From: Ascochyta rabiei
Lineage: Eukaryota; Ascomycota; Dothideomycetes; Pleosporales; Didymellaceae
Reading direction: 5' to 3'
DNA: 64,000 nt
Assembly: GCF_004011695.2 (NCBI RefSeq)
Contig: NC_082408.1
Coordinates: 791,501-855,500 of the forward strand
The number at the start of each line of letters is the position of its first letter. The first letter of the stretch is position 1. The position numbers and the translations under genes were made by a program. Below the pieces are notes generated by a model. The model did not search any database, had not been told where the DNA came from, and worked only from the letters and a program-made list of their open reading frames with translations. Positions 59,174-64,000 of this stretch are shown piece after piece.

Positions 59174-60638
59174 AAATAAGAAATTCTTAAAATTTCTAAT
59201 TTTTTTTTTAGCTTTATTTTTATATAGAAAATTGTAATATTATAGCAGTTATTTAGGTTAAAAATTATAGTATATTAGCTTCAAAATTAAGCTTTAAAAA
59301 TCCTTCTGTTTAAGAGTTTAAGTTTGCTTAAAAACTCTAATTTATTTAAAAAATGTTATTAGAAATACTACCTTAAGTAAGTTTTATATATCTAATATTT
59401 TATATACTTTTAATATAGATATACTTAGAAGTTATACTAAGTTTTAGCTTATATAAAGAATATTATAGTATTAAGTTTAAAATTTTTAATATAGATTCCT
59501 TATAAGCTTAGGTTTTAATCTTGAATATTATAACTAGTAGGCCTATACTTTTATAGTAGAAATATAAGAAAGTATAAGCTTTATAGAATTTTATATATAA
59601 ATTAGATTAAAGCTTTAATAAAGCTATAGATATTTAGTTTTAGCTTTTTAATAGATAGAATACTAACAAACAAATATATTAATAGAAAGCTTAATACTAG
59701 TTCTTAGCTTTATAAGTAAGAACTTTATTTTAACTACTATTAGGGATATTAAAAGAAGGAAATAGGATTAGTATAGTATATCTAAAGTAAAATATATTAC
59801 TTTAAACTAATAAACTTTTAACTAACTATCTATTTAAACTTTACTTAATTAAAATTATATATTTTAATCTTCTATTATATTATAGGTAAGGTTTAGTTCT
59901 TTGTTAAAGCTATAGAAAAATATAATATAATCTAAACTCTTTTTTATCTAAATAATTCTCTTACTTAAGTACTATATAGAAGCAGATGTGATAAGTATAA
60001 AGTTAGTAAATTAGATATCTAGAAAAAACACTTATACACTAAAGAAAAACTAAGGATATTTAATAACTATTATAGCTTTACTATATACAGTCTCTAGTTA
60101 CAAAGTTATATATAAAAAAGTAAAGCTTTCTATTATATTTACTCTATAGAAGAACTTGTACTATACTCTAGAAAGGTATCTTCCTCTATATTATTATATC
60201 TAATTTCTTCTTCTATATTATTAACACTTATAGAAGAAAAATCTGATTTATTATTATTTATCTCTAGCTCTTCTTTATCTATAATATTCTAAGATTTTAA
60301 AGTTATCAACTGTTTAATAGTAGTAGGTAATAGTCTATTTCTTTGTTTAGTTATTATATTACTTACTCTACTAATTGTAGATTTACTAGGGCTAGAGCTA
60401 GAAGCTATAGCTAAATAGTCTTTAGCTATGTTATATAATATAGGAAACTTATCTCTATTAGCTTTATAATAGTCTAAAATACTAATATTTTTACTATTAA
60501 CATCTTCTTCTAAATATAGGTCTAGTTCTTCTTTATTTAAAATAGTGTAATTATCTTTAAAAAACTCATTATTACTACTATAGTCTATATTATTATTAAT
60601 ATCTTCCTCTATTATAGTATTAGTATTATTATAAAGAG
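59056..60638 (-). mobile_element. RIP-degraded hAT-family transposon relic (C-terminal part)
   Basis: The minus strand at 60289-60638 encodes an open stretch of about 115 codons resembling the hAT transposase dimerisation domain: ISILDYYKANRDKFPILYN, then KDYLAIASSSSPSKSTISR and QRNRLLPTTIKQL. In intact members this region reads roughly 'D.L.YW...R.FP.L..LA.DILAIPASSA.SER.FS...RNRL.P'. The rest (59056-60288) is extremely AT-rich with no open frame and probably represents the downstream part of the element. The N-terminal transposase part is missing because a copia element is inserted at 60639. The element cannot be active. Confidence 0.72.
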
Positions 60639-60845
60639 TGTACAAAGCGATTATATGGGAGGATAGGGTTAAAGAGGTGTCAGATTGGATGGTAATAGTA
60701 ATGAGTTGATGATGATGTATTAATGTTCTGTTCTTGTTCTATGTAAGGGTGATTTTCGTCTTATCTAGGTTCTGGTAGGGGCCCCTATACGGTTTCTTGG
60801 CAGGTATATTACCTAACCTATTTCTCTAATACCTTTTATTTAACA
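60639..60845 (-). repeat. 3' long terminal repeat of the copia element
   Basis: The segment starts TGTACAAAGCG and ends TTTATTTAACA on the plus strand, so it has the TG...CA ends of an LTR, about 207 bp. Directly beside it at 60846-60855 the minus strand reads TAAGGGGGTG, a polypurine tract, which fixes the orientation (element on the minus strand). The five bases outside, AAGAG (60634-60638), may be a target-site duplication; the partner would lie beyond the window. Composition is less AT-rich than the surroundings. Confidence 0.72.
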
Positions 60846-63686
60846 CACCCCCTTAGCTTAGAATCCTATTGCAAGCTGCGCAAACTAGTTAATTAACTCT
60901 TTAACGTAAGGTCCTCTAGTTACTCTTACATCTTCTTAAGCAGGATATCTCTTAATATACCCTTCTAGCCCTTAATAAGTCCTAACTAATTAAGAAAGCT
61001 AGCCTATTTGCTAATTAGCAACAACTTTATAAATCTATCTATAATTATATTTATAGATAGGATGTATTCTACTTTAATTATTTTACAGTTAACTTCTTAT
61101 TATAACTAGTAGTTGTATATATTAACATGCTAAAGTTTAGTTTATATCTTAGCAATGTCTATAGTAACTAGACGTATTATCTATATATTATTATATTTAA
61201 TTATAATTATAGGATTGCTTAGGGTTACCTAAAGCTCTTTTAATAGTTAAGAGGTAAATATTACTTCCTTAGCTACTTAAGACAGTGCTAGGAGCTTAGC
61301 CTTAGTGGTTAACGTTGTAACAGTATCTTGTTTATTTGCTCTCTAGGCAATAAGTCCTCTAAATAGCTTAATAGCGTATCCTTAGGAACTCCTCTAGTCT
61401 ACAGTGTTGTTAGTAAATAATGCGTTGCTTGTAGCTTTAAGTCCTTTGCCCTGTCTAAAGTTAAGTAACAGATTCCTTATCTTCTGTAGGTACAGGAGCA
61501 CTTATTTAGCAGCGTCTTAGTGTTTATTACTTAGGTTAACTAGAAAGCGTACAAGTTGCGACGTAGCAAACGCTATATTAGGTTAAGTAGTTACTACTAC
61601 AAACAACAGGGATCTAATCTTTTGCTAATATTAATTAATCTCTAGCAGTTTAGCTAGACTGTTCCTAGGCTTAAGTTTAATTCTAGATATTAGCGTATTA
61701 TGCTTTACGTCCTGTCTAGTTACTAATTAACTAATCTTATTAATGTATGCGGCTTGTAACAATTAAATTATCTATTACTGTCTATTGCGTTAGACTTCTA
61801 CACTAAGGAACTATTAAAGGTTGTCTCCTCTAGTGCATAGGTATTGCTCCTGTATCTGTTTAATAGCATTGTCTGCCTCTTATTTATGCTTTAGGTAGTA
61901 CGTAATTATAATATTATCTATATAGAAGAAGTTAATTATTCTATCCTTAATTATACAGTATAGCTCTTATAGTACTTATTTAAATCTAATTCTAGCTAAT
62001 ATTGCTGTAAATTCCTTCTGCTATAGTAGAGGGGAGATGCAGAGTCTGTATAAGGCTTTCTGTACCTTTAGTAAGGTGCCTATCTTCTAGTATCCTCTTA
62101 GCATCCTTATGTATATTTTGTAGTTAATAGCTATATAGATAAACGCATTTATAACGTCCTATTATTTTAGTTTAAGATTATATTTTGCAGTAATTGCTAT
62201 TAGTATTCTAAGTAATTAGCCTGTAAGTGTTACTGTATACGTGTCTTATAACGTAATATTACATTATTAGTCTCCTCTAACTACAAGCCTTACTTTATAC
62301 TTATTAAGGCAGTAGTATTTATTAAACTTATATGTATAGACCTACATACAGTTAAGTATTTATTATCTAGGCTTCTAAACTAGAGCTACTAGAACTTTAG
62401 TCTATAACTCTATTTGTTTATAGCTTTACAGGTATTTGTTTTCTGCTTGTTTAAACATCTTGTAGAGAGGGTGCTTCTCTAGCTTTAAGTATGCTGTAGG
62501 TAATAGTAGGAGTTTATTCTAATGCAGCTTAATTCCCTTCGCTATAATCCTCTTTAATTAAGCTTTATTAAAAGGTTTTCCTTTATATTAACTAAGGTGT
62601 CCTATCTTACTACCTGCTATAAATACAGCTGCCTACAGCGTTATTACAGACGTTCCTTAGTCTTGTTTAAGTTAGTCTGTTGTCTTATTGTAGCTTATCT
62701 ATTTAGTTAGGAATGCTGCTAGTAGAGGAGTTAGTAGAGGCGTTAGGTATGCCTCTACAATCTTCCTGTCTTAGTGATATTAGGGTTGTTTAGCACGCAG
62801 AGTGTTCTCCTGTATTGTCTTATCCTTATAGAACGTTTTAGTTTTAGATATATAGCTCTATATAGCCAGGAGTTTAACTATACTAATCTAAGTTACAATT
62901 TCCTCTAATATATTGTGCATAAGGTTATCTATAATATCCTCTATTTTACTGTTAAATATTGTTTCTTTATTAAACACCACATTATAGGTACTAATTACTT
63001 TAGCTATTAATAGGACCTAGATTTGGTATATGTTAGTAGACTGGTATCCTACTAAGTATCTAATCTATACCTTTAGGTCTAGTCTTTATAGCCTTAATTT
63101 TCTTTAATAAGTGTTATTAGTTATAGCAAATGCTTTGCATCTATATACTCTTAAGTAAGCCTAGTTTAGTTTTTAAGGTCTAGTAACTATGCTATTTATA
63201 GCAGCTGTGTATGTAAAGAATATTTTATACAGTAATCTCTACTTATTTAGATAATTTAGCGTCTAATTATATAGGTATACTGCCGCTCTAGTAATTTCCA
63301 GCTAGAGTTCCTATAGTAGATTTGCGTCTAGTTAAATTATACGTACCTTCTCTTTTATTACACCCCCTAAGCGTTTAGCTCCTCTATTTTAAGCTTATGT
63401 GTCTAGAGCAGAAGGCTTTAGTCTTATTAAGAGGGACGTGCACTATCTCTTAACCTCTTATTTAACTATAACAATTTTGTTGTCTATCTTAATTACCTTA
63501 ACTGTAATATTAAACAGTTTCTTTAAGAACTAGACAAAGATCCTAAGTAGACAGATAATAGATCTTACAGGCCTGTTATCCTTAAAGTAGAAGTCCTATA
63601 CGTACCAAGAGTGTTAGTAGGTAATAAGTATTTAACTCTTTTCCTTATTAAAGCTTCCTGCTTTATATTTATAGAAGTCTAACGTA
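60639..63686 (-). mobile_element. RIP-degraded Ty1/copia retrotransposon (partial)
   Basis: On the minus strand the translation is copia-like pol with many stops. From high to low coordinates: a faint integrase-like part (about 62950-63650); reverse transcriptase (about 61850-62420) with NKYKVRLVVRGD, an 'AFIYIAINYKIYIRM' block and the catalytic box FFYIDNIII near 61905-61931, where the second Asp of the usual YVDD is Asn; and the RNase H part (about 60900-61700) with NNIIIDRFTKLLLANK and similar. Stops fall mostly where CAA or CAG would be expected, and the Asp-to-Asn change fits C-to-T on the opposite strand, both marks of CpA-directed RIP. The 5' part including gag and the 5' LTR is not in the window. 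Confidence 0.85.
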
Positions 63687-64000
63687 CTCCACAAGCGAGC
63701 CGCTCACCCAAGCGAACCGCTCACTTTTGCCAAGACCACACTAACACTACAACTACTTTGCAACATTACAGCACACAATAATAATATATTATACTACATA
63801 GTATATTGCACTAATCTACAGTACTCTGCGCATCTTTACTACATGTTCGTGCGTTGTGTCCTGTCTTGCTACATATGCTACAGCGCCTTAAAGACTAAGT
63901 GCTCCTATTAACACGCAACCTCTTCTTTGCCTTCTTCCCATCACTACAGGCCTCAAACTCCTTAAGAGTAGTCAGCCGCACTCCCTCTACAAAGGTTAAA
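63687..64000 (-). mobile_element. 3' end of a pogo/Fot1-like DNA transposon
   Basis: On the minus strand, 63811-64000 encodes the end of a protein: VEGVRLTTLKEFEAC, a Lys-rich stretch, then RRCSICSKTGHNARTCSKD. The C-x2-C-x4-H-x4-C zinc knuckle with 'KTGHNARTC' is typical of the C-terminus of fungal Fot1/pogo (Tc1/mariner superfamily) transposases. One in-frame TAG (63895-63897) could come from CAG, so this copy may be dead too, but it is far less decayed than its neighbours. Beyond the stop, about 90 bp lead to two 17-bp direct repeats and then to a TA (63685-63686), the target dinucleotide of this superfamily. The body lies outside the window. Confidence 0.62.
63692..63725. repeat. Two adjacent 17-bp direct repeats at the transposon end
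   Basis: CAAGCGAGCCGCTCACC (63692-63708) and CAAGCGAACCGCTCACT (63709-63725) match at 15 of 17 positions. They sit a few bases inside the presumed end of the pogo-like element and could be terminal or subterminal transposase-binding repeats. Confidence 0.7.

Noticed and set aside
1..64000. CRISPR arrays, bacterial operons, secondary-metabolite cluster
   Set aside because: The genome is fungal; tandem arrays have no spacer-repeat pattern, and no polyketide or peptide synthetase, or set of tailoring genes, surrounds the transcription factor or the aldehyde dehydrogenase.

Overview
The window is nuclear DNA of a filamentous ascomycete, most likely a plant-associated Dothideomycete. The evidence is short spliceosomal introns (46 to about 65 bp in nearly every gene, GT...AG), fungus-specific families (Zn2Cys6 factor, SAT4-type membrane protein, CRH transglycosylase, fungal NEJ1), several secreted plant-cell-wall hydrolases, and transposon relics with C-to-T decay at CpA (the signature of repeat-induced point mutation, RIP). 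Species cannot be fixed from the sequence alone.

Layout. 1-22 kb, housekeeping and regulatory genes: an aldehyde dehydrogenase (+), an unknown QP-repeat protein (+), an F-box-like protein (-), TIM50 (-) divergent from an ER-degradation alpha-mannosidase of the EDEM/MNL1 type (+), a Zn2Cys6 transcription factor (+), a probable RIP-damaged pseudogene, a SAT4-like seven-helix membrane protein (-) and a dual-specificity phosphatase (-). 22-37 kb is sparser: a GPI-anchored CRH/GH16 cell-wall enzyme (-), a methionine-permease-like transporter (-), a pectin methylesterase (+), an ankyrin-repeat pseudogene (-) and a GH5 hydrolase (+). 37-48 kb is denser: a 995-residue disordered protein (-), NEJ1/XLF (-) divergent from cactin (+), and a forkhead factor (+). 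51-59 kb: exopolygalacturonase GH28 (+), an Ala/Ser-rich GPI protein (-), an F-box/LRR-type protein (-) and a GH11 xylanase (+). From 59,056 to the end the sequence turns abruptly AT-rich and is a nest of transposons: a hAT relic, a Ty1/copia element with its 3' LTR inserted in it, and at the window edge the end of a pogo/Fot1-like DNA transposon that appears to sit inside the copia.

How the genes work together. Pectin methylesterase (de-esterifies pectin), GH28 exopolygalacturonase (cuts de-esterified pectin), GH11 xylanase and the GH5 enzyme form a dispersed plant-wall-degrading set, each with its own promoter. The CRH enzyme and the GPI protein act on the fungus's own wall. TIM50, EDEM, cactin and NEJ1 are conserved housekeeping functions (mitochondrial import, ER quality control, splicing-linked function, DNA end joining).

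The most unusual structure is the first intron of the EDEM gene: 574 bp instead of about 50, made of ten 21-bp repeats that each carry a TTGCAG acceptor-like site, followed by sixteen 10-bp repeats, all open in the frame of the downstream exon. Gene models below were spliced by hand from consensus sites and frame continuity; no RNA or homology search was available.
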